A stretch of 64,000 nt of DNA from Pseudescherichia sp039594205 (GCA_039594205.1 JBCNNW010000001.1:1-64000), one strand, 5' to 3'; positions 26,853-35,759 are shown, numbered from the stretch's first letter. Notes: generated by a model not told the origin, from the sequence alone. Numbers and translations are program-made.

Positions 26853-26944
26853 TGGCAGATAATCAACAAGTGATTGTGTCAACTGCCTTTTTCACAGTCG
26901 AATTAGAGATTGTACGTAAGGGAGTAGTGACCCCCTTCCTGTAG
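26852..26944 (+). pseudogene. Short frame resembling a decayed, internally deleted yciO copy
   Basis: The 30-codon frame MADNQQVIVSTAFFTVEL, continuing EIVRKGVVTPFL-stop, contains EIVRKG, identical to residues 22-27 of YciO, and ends in PFL-stop like YciO (KPFL-stop). At DNA level 26906-26932 matches yciO 24235-24261 at 22 of 27 positions. TTCCTGTAGG at 26936-26945 repeats exactly the yciO end at 24784-24793. All parts are in one frame. I read it as a remnant of a second yciO, but an independent small gene coupled to the DUF1493 stop cannot be excluded. Confidence 0.45.
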
Positions 26945-26955
26945 GAGCCAGCACG

Positions 26956-27549
26956 ATGTTAAAAGGGATTGGCAGGCTTGTCCTGCCCGCAGGAGTGTTG
27001 CTTGCACTATTTATGCTGATCGGCTGTAGCGTAAGCTCGCCGCGGCTGCCGGAAACGGAGGAGATCGTCTACTTCAAGGCCGGGAATGATTTTCTGCTGG
27101 CACGTGGCGATAAGTATACCTACTCCTTTAGCGGGGCAAGCACCCGTAGTCTCTACGATCGCTGGCTGATACTAAAGCGTGACTACGGCGATGCAGTACG
27201 CGGAATGACGGTCAACTTTGAAGCCAATGGCGACAAGGTTAATGCACAATACAACACCTTTATCCGCGTTGATCGGTTAAAGCCGGGTCAGAGGGAGACG
27301 TTGCGGCGCGACTTCGCTGCTCAGCCGACCGCCAATTCGCAGGAGCTGGTCGTCACGTTCCAGGCCAGCGGCTACTCTGGGCTGTCACGCAATTACATCA
27401 TGGATGACGGCTACGTGAAGCTCGATCCGCCGATAACCGTCACGATTAACGACAAAACCCGGGGCATAAACCCGCTCTGGATCCCGCTGATGATCCCCGC
27501 TTTTCCCTTTATCATGGCCTACGGCTGCGCCACCGGGCGCTGCATCTGA
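26956..27549 (+). CDS. Putative lipoprotein of unknown function
   Basis: 197 residues from ATG 26956 behind TAGGAG. The N-terminus is a lipoprotein signal (LLALFMLIGCSVSS): lipobox LIGC with Cys24, and Ser at +2 predicting outer-membrane sorting. The mature part is mixed (YFKAGNDFLLARGDKYTYSF, later DDGYVKLDPPITVTIND) and ends in a hydrophobic segment IPLMIPAFPFIMAYGCATGRC. I do not recognise the family. Codon use and GC content resemble core genes rather than the AT-rich segment before it, so it may be an older resident next to rluB. Confidence 0.75.
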   Translation: MLKGIGRLVLPAGVLLALFMLIGCSVSSPRLPETEEIVYFKAGNDFLLARGDKYTYSFSGASTRSLYDRWLILKRDYGDAVRGMTVNFEANGDKVNAQYNTFIRVDRLKPGQRETLRRDFAAQPTANSQELVVTFQASGYSGLSRNYIMDDGYVKLDPPITVTINDKTRGINPLWIPLMIPAFPFIMAYGCATGRCI

Positions 27550-27690
27550 CGACCACACCCCAGTGATTAAAAATTAACCTGGGGTGCTGCAGTATTTCAT
27601 TTGATTTTCGTGTAGTATGTGCGCCCAAGAAATAGAGTGTGCTTTGCACCTATCCAGACGCCTGTGAAGGCGACACCTGAAGGAACCGCC

Positions 27691-28599
27691 ATGAGCGAGA
27701 AATTACAAAAAGTGCTGGCCCGCGCTGGCCACGGCTCCCGCCGTGAAATCGAAGCGATTATTGCCGCCGGGCGCGTCAGCGTTGACGGAAAAATCGCTAC
27801 CCTGGGCGACCGCGTTGAGGTTATCCCCGGCCTGAAAATCCGTATTGACGGCCATCTTATCTCTATTAAAGAGTCCGTTGAGCAGATCTGCCGCGTGCTG
27901 GCCTACTATAAACCAGAAGGTGAACTCTGCACCCGTAACGATCCGGAAGGGCGTCCGACGGTGTTCGACCGCCTGCCGAAACTGCGCGGCGCACGTTGGA
28001 TCGCCGTTGGCCGTCTGGACGTTAACACCTGCGGCCTGCTGCTGTTTACTACCGACGGTGAGCTGGCAAACCGCCTGATGCACCCGAGCCGTGAAGTGGA
28101 GCGTGAATACGCCGTTCGCGTATTTGGTCAGGTTGAAGAGAACAAGATCCGCGATCTCTCCCGGGGCGTGCAGCTGGAAGATGGTCCGGCGGCGTTTAAA
28201 ACCATTAAGTTCAGCGGCGGCGAGGGCATCAACCAGTGGTATAACGTCACCCTGACCGAAGGGCGTAACCGCGAAGTTCGTCGCCTGTGGGAAGCCGTGG
28301 GCGTGCAGGTAAGCCGTCTTATCCGCGTCCGCTACGGTGATATCCTGCTGCCGAAAGGGCTGCCGCGCGGGGGCTATACCGAACTGGATCTCGCTCAGAC
28401 CAACTACCTGCGCGAGCTGGTGGAGCTGACCCCGGAAACCGAATCCAAGGTGGCGGTGGAGAAAGATCGTCGTCGCATGAAGGCGAATCAGATCCGCCGG
28501 GCGGTTAAACGTCACAGCCAGACCGGCAGCGCACGTCCGGCCAGCGGACGTCCTGCAAGCGGCAACCGCCGCTCCAGTACCCGCAACAGCAAAGCATAA
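27691..28599 (+). CDS. rluB: 23S rRNA pseudouridine 2605 synthase RluB
   Basis: Isomerises U2605 of 23S rRNA. The start is ATG 27691 (MSEKLQKVLARAGHGSRRE) after TGAAGGAACC; the 24 upstream codons are not conserved. 302 residues against 291 in E. coli, the extra being in the disordered Ser/Gly/Arg-rich tail (SGRPASGNRRSSTRNSKA). An N-terminal S4 RNA-binding domain (about 1-60) precedes the RsuA-type synthase domain with the catalytic Asp in GRLDVNTCGLLL. It ends in a strong terminator. Confidence 0.97.
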   Translation: MSEKLQKVLARAGHGSRREIEAIIAAGRVSVDGKIATLGDRVEVIPGLKIRIDGHLISIKESVEQICRVLAYYKPEGELCTRNDPEGRPTVFDRLPKLRGARWIAVGRLDVNTCGLLLFTTDGELANRLMHPSREVEREYAVRVFGQVEENKIRDLSRGVQLEDGPAAFKTIKFSGGEGINQWYNVTLTEGRNREVRRLWEAVGVQVSRLIRVRYGDILLPKGLPRGGYTELDLAQTNYLRELVELTPETESKVAVEKDRRRMKANQIRRAVKRHSQTGSARPASGRPASGNRRSSTRNSKA

Positions 28600-28602
28600 A
28601 GA

Positions 28603-28624
28603 AAGGGGCCTCGGCCCCTTTTTT
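28603..28624 (+). terminator. rluB terminator
   Basis: AAGGGGCC-TC-GGCCCCTT (28603-28620) followed by further T residues: a compact GC-rich stem and U-run starting three bases after the stop codon. Confidence 0.9.
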
Positions 28625-28633
28625 GAACTGCCA

Positions 28634-28664
28634 TGCCGGGCGGCTCTGCCTTGCCCGGCCTACG
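28634..28664. repeat. REP (repetitive extragenic palindrome) element
   Basis: TGCCGGGCGG then CTCTGCCTT and GCCCGGCCTACGA: arms GCCGGGC (28635-28641) and GCCCGGC (28653-28659). Closely similar to the element at 39141-39171, and typical of enterobacterial REP sequences. It lies between convergent rluB and btuR. Confidence 0.8.
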
Positions 28665-28669
28665 ACCAA

Positions 28670-29260
28670 CTAATAATCTATGCCAATCTGCGCCTTTACG
28701 CCCGCTTCGAAGGCGTGCTTCACCGGACGCAGCTCGCTCACCGTATCGGCCAGCTCCAGAATATCCCGATGGCAACCGCGACCAGTGATAATCACCGTCT
28801 GCTGGGCCGGACGCTCGCGCAGGGCGTTGAGCACCGTCTCTAACGGCAGATAGTCATAGGCCACCATATAGGTCAGCTCGTCCAGCACCACCATATCCAG
28901 CGTCTCATCCGCCAGCATCCGTTGGGCATGCTCCCATACGGCCAGACAGGCAACGGTATCGGACTCGCGGTTCTGCGTGTCCCAGGTAAAGCCCGTTGCC
29001 ATCACCTGAAATTCTACGCCGTGCGGCTCCAGCAGGTTGCGCTCGCCGTTAGGCCAGGTGCCTTTAATAAACTGGATCACGCCGACTTTTTTGCCATGGC
29101 CCACCGCACGCGTCGCGGTGCCAAAGGCGGCGGTCGTTTTGCCTTTGCCGTTGCCGGTAAAGACGATAATAATGCCGCGTTCGTCCTGGGCGGCGGCAAC
29201 GCGCGCATCCACGCGATCCTTCACCCGCTGCTGTCGTTGCTGGTAACGCTCTTCACTCAT
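28670..29260 (-). CDS. btuR: Cob(I)yrinic acid a,c-diamide adenosyltransferase
   Basis: Transfers the 5'-deoxyadenosyl group from ATP to cobalt(I) corrinoids (CobA type, cytoplasmic). 196 residues, the E. coli length. The P-loop GNGKGKTTAAFG is near residues 36-47, with conserved VIQFIKGTWPNGE and VLDELTYMVAYDY. It overlaps the yciK stop by four bases and so follows yciK in an operon. Confidence 0.96.
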   Translation of the reverse strand: MSEERYQQRQQRVKDRVDARVAAAQDERGIIIVFTGNGKGKTTAAFGTATRAVGHGKKVGVIQFIKGTWPNGERNLLEPHGVEFQVMATGFTWDTQNRESDTVACLAVWEHAQRMLADETLDMVVLDELTYMVAYDYLPLETVLNALRERPAQQTVIITGRGCHRDILELADTVSELRPVKHAFEAGVKAQIGIDY

Positions 29261-30018
29261 TGTGCAATCCCCGGTTTGCGTCCTGGCTGAGCATCAAAGC
29301 TCATGCCGGTTTTGCGACGGCTGTCATCACCCATCAGCCATAGGTAGAGCGGCATGATATCAGCTGGCGTCTTTAATTTTTGTGGGTCTTCCGACGGAAA
29401 TGCACTGGCGCGCATCTTTGTCCGCGTGCCGCCAGGGTTGATGCAGTTAACTCGCAGATGTTTGCTCTGGTACTCCTCTGCCAGCACCTGCATCATGCCT
29501 TCGGTGGCAAACTTGGAGACCGCGTAAGCCCCCCAGCCAGCGCGTCCCTGACGGCCTACGCTTGAGGTGGTGAATACCAGCGATCCGGCTTCCGACTTAA
29601 GTAATAAAGGAAGAAGCGCCTGGGTCAGATAAAAGGTCGCGTTGACGTTGATCTGCATTACCTGCTCCCAGACTTCAGGCTTCTGCTCATCCATCGGGCA
29701 GATATCCCCCAGCATGCCAGCATTATGCAGTACGCCATCGAGGCGCGGAACGGCAGCGTCGATCTGCGCGGCCAGCTGCAGGCACTGCGCCGGCGTGCAG
29801 GTGGCTAAATCCAGCGTATACCAGCGGGCGGTTTTACCTCCCAGCTGCTCAATGCGCTGGGCCACGGCGCGCAGTTTCTCTTCATTTCTGCCAAGCAGCA
29901 CCACTTTTGCACCGTAGCGGGCGTAGGTCAGGGCGGCCTCCAGGCCAATACCGTCGCTGGCACCGGTCACCAGAATAATGCGGTTCTCTAATAAGTCTCG
30001 TTTTGGCTGGTAGTGCAC
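29257..30018 (-). CDS. yciK: Short-chain dehydrogenase YciK
   Basis: NAD(P)-dependent oxidoreductase of the classical SDR family; substrate unknown. 253 residues (E. coli 252). The cofactor glycines TGASDGIGLE (about 18-27), HNAG, the catalytic Ser in TTSSVGRQG and YxxxK in YAVSKFA are all present. It is first of the yciK-btuR pair, and divergent from sohB across 249 bp. Confidence 0.95.
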   Translation of the reverse strand: MHYQPKRDLLENRIILVTGASDGIGLEAALTYARYGAKVVLLGRNEEKLRAVAQRIEQLGGKTARWYTLDLATCTPAQCLQLAAQIDAAVPRLDGVLHNAGMLGDICPMDEQKPEVWEQVMQINVNATFYLTQALLPLLLKSEAGSLVFTTSSVGRQGRAGWGAYAVSKFATEGMMQVLAEEYQSKHLRVNCINPGGTRTKMRASAFPSEDPQKLKTPADIMPLYLWLMGDDSRRKTGMSFDAQPGRKPGIAQ

Positions 30019-30267
30019 GGTTTCTCCTTTGCGCTCTCATTCATCCAGGCGTCGTTTCACAGGATCGGGTCTTGAGGGCTTTATGCCTTAATCTGCCGCT
30101 TAATTCAATCATCAAGCTCCCGCATTCACGCTTTGAACCTTTTCAAGTTCTTACAGACTAAAAAAATCAGCAGGATGGCACGTCACTTCGCACGACGGCA
30201 GAAGACGATGTGGGCAGGGTCATGTACACTGGCCTTTACGTTGAGTGGTTTAACCAAGGTGGTACGC

Positions 30268-31314
30268 GTGGAATTACTATCTGAATATGGGTTGTTTTTA
30301 GCCAGGGTTGTGACGGTGGTGATTGCCATTGCCGTCGTGGCGATGCTTATTGTTAACCTGACGCAGCGCAAACGCCAGCGCGGGGAGCTGCGCGTCACAA
30401 ACCTGAGCGAGCAGTATAAAGAGATGCAGGAGGAGCTTTCTGTCTCTCTGCTTGATACGCACCGGCAGAAACTGTGGCATAAGGCACAGAAGAAGCGCGC
30501 AAAGCAGGAGGCCAAAGAGGCAAAGGCCAGCGCAAAATCTGGCGTACCGGCGGTCTCCAGCAAAGCGCGGGCGTACGTGCTGGACTTTAAAGGCAGTATG
30601 GATGCCCATGAGGTCAGCAGCCTGCGGGAGGAGATCACCGCTGTGCTTACCGTGGCGAAACCTGAAGATCGCGTAGTGCTGCGTCTGGAAAGCCCCGGCG
30701 GTGTGGTTCACGGCTACGGTCTGGCATCGTCCCAGCTGCAACGTCTGCGCGACAAGAACATTCCGCTTACCGTTGCCGTGGATAAAGTGGCTGCCAGCGG
30801 TGGCTATATGATGGCCTGCGTGGCGGATAAGATCGTCGCCGCGCCCTTTGCGATTGTTGGATCAATTGGCGTCGTGGCGCAGATCCCTAACCTGAACCGC
30901 TTCCTGAAAAGTAAAGATATTGATATTGAATTACATACCGCTGGTCAATATAAGCGCACCTTGACCTTGCTTGGGGAGAACACCGAAGAGGGGCGGCAGA
31001 AGTTTCGTGAGAGCCTGAACGAAACCCACGATCTCTTTAAATCCTTCGTAAAACAGATGCGTCCTTCCTTAGATATTGAGTCCGTGGCCACCGGTGAGCA
31101 CTGGTATGGCGTGCAGGCTCAGGAGAAGGGGCTGGTTGATGAGGTAGGGACCAGCGACGAACTGCTGCTCAGTCTGATCAAAGAGTTTGAGGTGATCGGC
31201 ATTCGCTACACCCGGCGCAAAAAATTGATGGACCGCTTCACCAGCAGCGCCGCAGAGAGCGCCGACAGGCTGCTGCTGCGCTGGTGGCAGCGTGGTGAAA
31301 AGCCGCTGCTGTAG
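30268..31314 (+). CDS. sohB: Inner-membrane serine protease SohB
   Basis: S49-family (SppA-like) peptidase anchored in the inner membrane; a multicopy suppressor of htrA (degP) loss in E. coli. The start is GTG 30268 (VELLSEYGLFLARVV), equal to the E. coli N-terminus and behind AAGGTGG; an upstream in-frame region from 30133 is probably 5' leader. 348 residues. One N-terminal helix (about 7-30), a Lys/Ala-rich linker (KAQKKRAKQEAKEAKASAK), then the protease domain with Ser in KVAASGGYMMA and Lys in TAGQYKRT. Confidence 0.95.
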   Translation: MELLSEYGLFLARVVTVVIAIAVVAMLIVNLTQRKRQRGELRVTNLSEQYKEMQEELSVSLLDTHRQKLWHKAQKKRAKQEAKEAKASAKSGVPAVSSKARAYVLDFKGSMDAHEVSSLREEITAVLTVAKPEDRVVLRLESPGGVVHGYGLASSQLQRLRDKNIPLTVAVDKVAASGGYMMACVADKIVAAPFAIVGSIGVVAQIPNLNRFLKSKDIDIELHTAGQYKRTLTLLGENTEEGRQKFRESLNETHDLFKSFVKQMRPSLDIESVATGEHWYGVQAQEKGLVDEVGTSDELLLSLIKEFEVIGIRYTRRKKLMDRFTSSAAESADRLLLRWWQRGEKPLL

Positions 31315-31334
31315 AGAAGCGTCGTCACGAAAGG

Positions 31335-31353
31335 GCGAGGCACAGTGCCTCGC
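31335..31353. terminator. Hairpin between convergent sohB and yciN
   Basis: GCGAGGCA (31335-31342), loop CAG, TGCCTCGC (31346-31353), then TCTGTTTATT on the plus strand and CCCTTTC on the minus. A plausible moderate bidirectional terminator. Confidence 0.6.
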
Positions 31354-31358
31354 TCTGT

Positions 31359-31610
31359 TTATTCAGCCAGCGTATATTTTTCTGATAGTACGTGGGCAAG
31401 ATGTTTAAACATATTAAACACCGCCGTACTTTTCGCCGTAGGCAGACCCTGGCCATCAAGAAAATAGTCGCCGCTGAAAATCAGAATGCCGTTACGTTCA
31501 GTGACATTGGTGGCTTCGATACCCTGCACATAATCCTCATGCTCGCGAATAATTTCATTCGCTTTCGCCAGCAGTGACTGACGATCGATCGGTTGAACTG
31601 ACTCTTGCAT
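31359..31610 (-). CDS. yciN: DUF2498 protein YciN
   Basis: Small cytoplasmic protein of unknown function, 83 residues as in E. coli, starting MQESVQPIDRQSLLAKANEI at ATG 31610 behind GGAGGCAACT. The conserved half is YFLDGQGLPTAKSTAVFNMF. The frame continues 35 codons upstream without homology. It is divergent from topA over 400 bp. Confidence 0.93.
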   Translation of the reverse strand: MQESVQPIDRQSLLAKANEIIREHEDYVQGIEATNVTERNGILIFSGDYFLDGQGLPTAKSTAVFNMFKHLAHVLSEKYTLAE

Positions 31611-32010
31611 AGTTGCCTCCTTAAACGGTGTCGCCATTGTACGTCCAGGGGGATAAATGGGGCAAATTTTCCCTGTTATCAAGAGGGCTATTACCCCATC
31701 CGGCCATTGGCACAATCCACTTTTGCATGCTAATAAAGTTGCTTAACAAATTTTATCAGGTAGAGTGTGCGCTTTCGTCAATCTGGCAACAGATTTGCTT
31801 GACATTCGACCTTAAGTTCGTCGTTCTCATCCCCTCAGGCGTAGAAAAACCTGTTAACTCAGTCACCTGGAAGTCTTAATTTCAGCGTCTGGTTATGAAA
31901 AGGGGTTGATATCCAGTGACGTCGCCGTTATATCTGAGGCACGTCGCCAGTGGATGGTGAGTCAAACGTGCGACGTATTCCTGGAAGAATCAAATTAGGT
32001 AAAGGTGAAT
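31611..32010 (+). promoter_or_regulatory. topA promoter region
   Basis: 400 bp without a gene. Candidate elements toward topA are TTGCTT (31739-31744) with TAGAGT 16 bp on, and TTGACA (31799-31804) followed 17 bp later by CGTTCT. E. coli topA has several promoters here, including a heat-shock one; I cannot assign which of these is which. Confidence 0.35.
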
Positions 32011-34608
32011 ATGGGTAAAGCTCTCGTTATCGTTGAGTCCCCGGCAAAAGCCAAAACGATCAATAAGTATCTGGGTAGTGACTACGTGGTTAAGTCCAGC
32101 GTCGGTCATATCCGCGATTTGCCGACCAGTGGCTCAGCCGCCAAAAAGAGCGCTGACTCTGCCTCCACCAAAACGGCTAAGAAGCCCAAAAAGGATGAAC
32201 GTGGTGCGCTGGTTAATCGTATGGGCGTCGACCCGTGGCACGGCTGGGATGCGCGCTACGAAGTGCTCCCAGGCAAAGAGAAAGTGGTCTCTGAACTGAA
32301 ATCGCTGGCCGAAAAAGCCGATCATATCTATCTCGCAACCGACCTTGACCGCGAAGGGGAAGCCATTGCCTGGCACCTGCGGGAGGTGATCGGGGGCGAT
32401 GAGACGCGCTACAGCCGCGTCGTGTTTAATGAAATTACCAAGAATGCCATCCGTCAGGCTTTCGAAAAGCCGGGCGAGCTGAATATCGACCGTGTCAACG
32501 CCCAGCAGGCGCGTCGTTTCATGGACCGCGTCGTTGGCTACATGGTCTCTCCGCTGCTGTGGAAGAAGATTGCCCGTGGTCTCTCTGCCGGACGCGTGCA
32601 GTCCGTTGCCGTGCGGCTGGTGGTCGAGCGTGAGCGCGAAATCAAAGCCTTCGTGCCGGAAGAGTACTGGGAAGTGGACGCCAACGTCGCGACCCCGGCC
32701 GGTGACTCTCTGGCGCTGCAGGTGACGCACCAGCAGGACAAGCCGTTCCGCCCGGTTAACCGCGAGCAGACCATGTCGGCGGTCAGCCTGCTGGAGAAGG
32801 CTACTTACACCGTAGCCGATCGGGAAGATAAGCCGACCAGCAGCAAGCCGGGCGCGCCGTTCATCACCTCAACGCTACAGCAGGCGGCCAGTACCCGTCT
32901 CGGCTTCGGCGTGAAGAAAACCATGATGATGGCCCAGCGCCTCTATGAAGCAGGCCACATTACCTATATGCGTACCGACTCAACTAACCTGAGCCAGGAC
33001 GCGGTGAACATGGCCCGCAGCTATATTACCGACAACTTCGGCAAGAAATACCTGCCGGAAAGCCCGATTCAGTACACCAGCAAAGAGAACTCGCAGGAGG
33101 CACACGAAGCGATTCGTCCTTCTGACGTAGCGGTGGTGGCCGAGTCGCTGAAGGATATGGAAACCGACGCGCAGAAGCTCTATCAGCTGATCTGGCGTCA
33201 GTTCGTGGCCTGCCAGATGACGCCAGCCCAGTACGACTCGACGACGTTGACCGTTGAGGCCAGTGAGTTCCGCCTGAAGGCGCGTGGCCGTACACTGCGC
33301 TTTGACGGCTGGACGAAAGTGATGCCCGCGCTGCGCAAAGGCGATGAGGATCGCACCCTGCCGCCGGTCAATAAAGGTGACGTCGTGTCGCTGATTGAGC
33401 TGACCCCGGCGCAGCACTTTACCAAGCCGCCTGCGCGCTTCAGCGAGGCCTCACTGGTAAAAGAGCTGGAAAAACGTGGCATTGGCCGCCCGTCTACCTA
33501 TGCGTCGATCATCTCGACCATTCAGGATCGCGGCTACGTGCGGGTGGAAAACCGTCGCTTCTATGCTGAGAAGATGGGTGAAATCGTCACCGATCGTCTG
33601 GAAGAGAACTTCCGCGAGCTGATGAACTACGACTTCACCGCGCAGATGGAAAACAGCCTCGACCAGGTAGCGAATCACGAAACCGAATGGAAAGGCGTGC
33701 TGGACAACTTCTTCAGCGACTTCACCGAGCAGCTGGCTAAGGCCGAGCAGGATCCAGAGGAGGGCGGCATGCGCCCGAATCAGATGGTGCTGACCAGCAT
33801 CGACTGCCCGACCTGCGGACGGAAAATGGGTATCCGTACGGCGAGCACCGGGGTTTTCCTCGGCTGTTCAGGTTACGCGCTGCCGCCGAAAGAGCGCTGC
33901 AAAACCACCATCAACCTGGTGCCGGAGAACGAAGTTCTCAACGTGCTGGAGGGGGACGATGCTGAAACCAACGCCCTGCGTGCAAAACGCCGTTGCGTGA
34001 AGTGCGGCACGGCGATGGACAGCTATCTGATCGATCCGAAACGCAAGCTGCACGTGTGCGGTAACAACCCTACCTGTGACGGGTACGAGATCGAAGAGGG
34101 CGAGTTCCGCATCAAGGGTTATGATGGTCCGATCGTGGAGTGTGAGAAGTGTGGTTCCGAGATGCACCTGAAGATGGGGCGCTTCGGGAAATACATGGCC
34201 TGCACCAACGACGACTGTAAAAACACGCGTAAGATCCTGCGTAACGGTGAAGTTGCACCGCCGAAGGAGGATCCGGTTCCGCTGCCCGAGCTACCGTGCG
34301 AGAAGTCAGATGCTTACTTCGTGCTGCGTGACGGCGCGGCCGGTGTCTTCCTGGCAGCTAACACCTTCCCGAAATCGCGCGAAACCCGTGCGCCGCTGGT
34401 GGAAGAGCTGTATCGCTTCCGCGATCGCCTGCCGGAGAAGCTGCGCTATCTGGCTGATGCACCGCAGCAGGACCCGGCCGGAAATAAGACGATGGTTCGC
34501 TTTAGCCGCAAAACTAAACAGCAGTACGTTGCTTCCGAGAAAGAGGGTAAGGCCACCGGCTGGTCCGCCTTCTTTATTGATGGTAAGTGGGTAGAAGCTA
34601 AAAAGTAA
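32011..34608 (+). CDS. topA: DNA topoisomerase I
   Basis: Type IA topoisomerase relaxing negative supercoils. 865 residues from ATG 32011 (MGKALVIVESPAKAKTIN), the E. coli length; another ATG two codons earlier is less likely given the TAAAGGTGAAT spacing. The TOPRIM acidic motif is TDLDREGEAIAWHL and the active Tyr is in ITYMRTDSTNLS (about 319). Three C-terminal zinc ribbons are visible (CPTCGRKMG, CVKCGTAM with CGNNPTC, CEKCGSEM with CTNDDC). It ends in a palindromic terminator and is monocistronic. Confidence 0.98.
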   Translation: MGKALVIVESPAKAKTINKYLGSDYVVKSSVGHIRDLPTSGSAAKKSADSASTKTAKKPKKDERGALVNRMGVDPWHGWDARYEVLPGKEKVVSELKSLAEKADHIYLATDLDREGEAIAWHLREVIGGDETRYSRVVFNEITKNAIRQAFEKPGELNIDRVNAQQARRFMDRVVGYMVSPLLWKKIARGLSAGRVQSVAVRLVVEREREIKAFVPEEYWEVDANVATPAGDSLALQVTHQQDKPFRPVNREQTMSAVSLLEKATYTVADREDKPTSSKPGAPFITSTLQQAASTRLGFGVKKTMMMAQRLYEAGHITYMRTDSTNLSQDAVNMARSYITDNFGKKYLPESPIQYTSKENSQEAHEAIRPSDVAVVAESLKDMETDAQKLYQLIWRQFVACQMTPAQYDSTTLTVEASEFRLKARGRTLRFDGWTKVMPALRKGDEDRTLPPVNKGDVVSLIELTPAQHFTKPPARFSEASLVKELEKRGIGRPSTYASIISTIQDRGYVRVENRRFYAEKMGEIVTDRLEENFRELMNYDFTAQMENSLDQVANHETEWKGVLDNFFSDFTEQLAKAEQDPEEGGMRPNQMVLTSIDCPTCGRKMGIRTASTGVFLGCSGYALPPKERCKTTINLVPENEVLNVLEGDDAETNALRAKRRCVKCGTAMDSYLIDPKRKLHVCGNNPTCDGYEIEEGEFRIKGYDGPIVECEKCGSEMHLKMGRFGKYMACTNDDCKNTRKILRNGEVAPPKEDPVPLPELPCEKSDAYFVLRDGAAGVFLAANTFPKSRETRAPLVEELYRFRDRLPEKLRYLADAPQQDPAGNKTMVRFSRKTKQQYVASEKEGKATGWSAFFIDGKWVEAKK

Positions 34609-34626
34609 GCCTGTCACACTCTCCTC

Positions 34627-34650
34627 AAGGGCCGGATATCCGGCCCTTTC
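34627..34650 (+). terminator. topA terminator
   Basis: A perfect palindrome, AAGGGCCGG-ATAT-CCGGCCCTT (34627-34648), followed by TCTTAT. It lies 18 bases after the topA stop. Confidence 0.8.
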
Positions 34651-34677
34651 TTATAACGACATTATTATTTTTTGTTC

Positions 34678-34698
34678 ATATCTATACACTGTAGATAT
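34678..34698 (+). promoter_or_regulatory. Inverted repeat upstream of cysB
   Basis: ATATCTA (34678-34684) and TAGATAT (34692-34698) flank seven bases, about 87 bp before the cysB start in an AT-rich promoter region. cysB is known to repress itself; whether this is the CysB site is a guess. Confidence 0.35.
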
Positions 34699-34784
34699 AA
34701 ATGATATAGTGGTTATAGCTATTTCCTCCCTTATTATTAAATCGTCTTAGACGATGTCGTGTGCGCAAAATCGGATGGTCCGTC

Positions 34785-35759
34785 ATGAAACTACAGCAGC
34801 TTCGCTATATTGTTGAGGTGGTCAACCATAACCTTAACGTCTCATCTACTGCCGAAGGGCTTTACACATCCCAGCCGGGGATCAGTAAGCAGGTTCGTAT
34901 GCTGGAGGACGAACTGGGGATCCAGATTTTTGCCCGCAGCGGTAAGCATCTGACCCAGGTGACGCCTGCCGGACAGGAGATCATCCGCATTGCTCGCGAG
35001 GTGCTCTCCAAGGTAGAAGCGATAAAGTCCGTCGCGGGGGAGCATACGTGGCCGGATAAGGGGTCGCTCTATGTGGCCACCACCCATACCCAGGCCCGCT
35101 ATGCGTTGCCGAACGTAATCAAGGGCTTTATCGAGCGTTATCCACGCGTCTCGCTGCATATGCACCAGGGTTCACCGACGCAGATTGCCGAAGCGGTATC
35201 CAAGGGGAACGCGGACTTTGCGATTGCCACCGAAGCGCTGCATCTTTATGACGATCTGGTAATGCTGCCATGCTACCACTGGAACCGCTCTATCGTTGTA
35301 ACGCCGGACCATCCGCTAGCGGGCAAGCAGTCGGTGAGCATTGAAGAGCTGGCGCAATACCCGCTGGTGACCTACACCTTTGGCTTTACTGGCCGCTCTG
35401 AATTGGATACCGCCTTTAACCGTGCCGGGCTGTCGCCGCGTATTGTTTTTACCGCCACCGATGCCGACGTAATTAAAACCTACGTTCGTCTTGGTCTGGG
35501 TGTCGGGGTTATTGCCAGTATGGCGGTGGATCCCATCTCCGATCCCGATCTGGTTAAGCTGGACGCGCAGGGGGTGTTTAGCCACAGCACCACCAAAATC
35601 GGCTTCCGCCGCAGCACCTTTTTACGTAGCTATATGTACGATTTTATCCAGCGCTTCGCACCGCATCTTACCCGTGACGTCGTGGATACCGCTGTCGCGC
35701 TGCGTTCGAATGAGGATATTGAAGCCATGTTCCAGGACATCAAACTGCCGGAGAAATAG
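34785..35759 (+). CDS. cysB: LysR-type regulator of cysteine biosynthesis CysB
   Basis: Activates sulfate-assimilation genes with the inducer N-acetylserine; represses its own gene. 324 residues from ATG 34785 (MKLQQLRYIVEVVNHN), identical in length to E. coli; eight earlier codons are not conserved. N-terminal winged helix (SSTAEGLYTSQPGISKQVRM, about 20-39), then the inducer-binding domain with TTHTQARYALP and FTGRSELDTAFNRAG. Downstream genes that respond to cysteine status in E. coli include yciW, also in this window. Confidence 0.97.
   Translation: MKLQQLRYIVEVVNHNLNVSSTAEGLYTSQPGISKQVRMLEDELGIQIFARSGKHLTQVTPAGQEIIRIAREVLSKVEAIKSVAGEHTWPDKGSLYVATTHTQARYALPNVIKGFIERYPRVSLHMHQGSPTQIAEAVSKGNADFAIATEALHLYDDLVMLPCYHWNRSIVVTPDHPLAGKQSVSIEELAQYPLVTYTFGFTGRSELDTAFNRAGLSPRIVFTATDADVIKTYVRLGLGVGVIASMAVDPISDPDLVKLDAQGVFSHSTTKIGFRRSTFLRSYMYDFIQRFAPHLTRDVVDTAVALRSNEDIEAMFQDIKLPEK

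Noticed and set aside
30133..30267. N-terminal extension of sohB (45 codons)
   Set aside because: Homology begins exactly at GTG 30268 with a ribosome site in front; the extension is basic, without conservation, and likely leader sequence.
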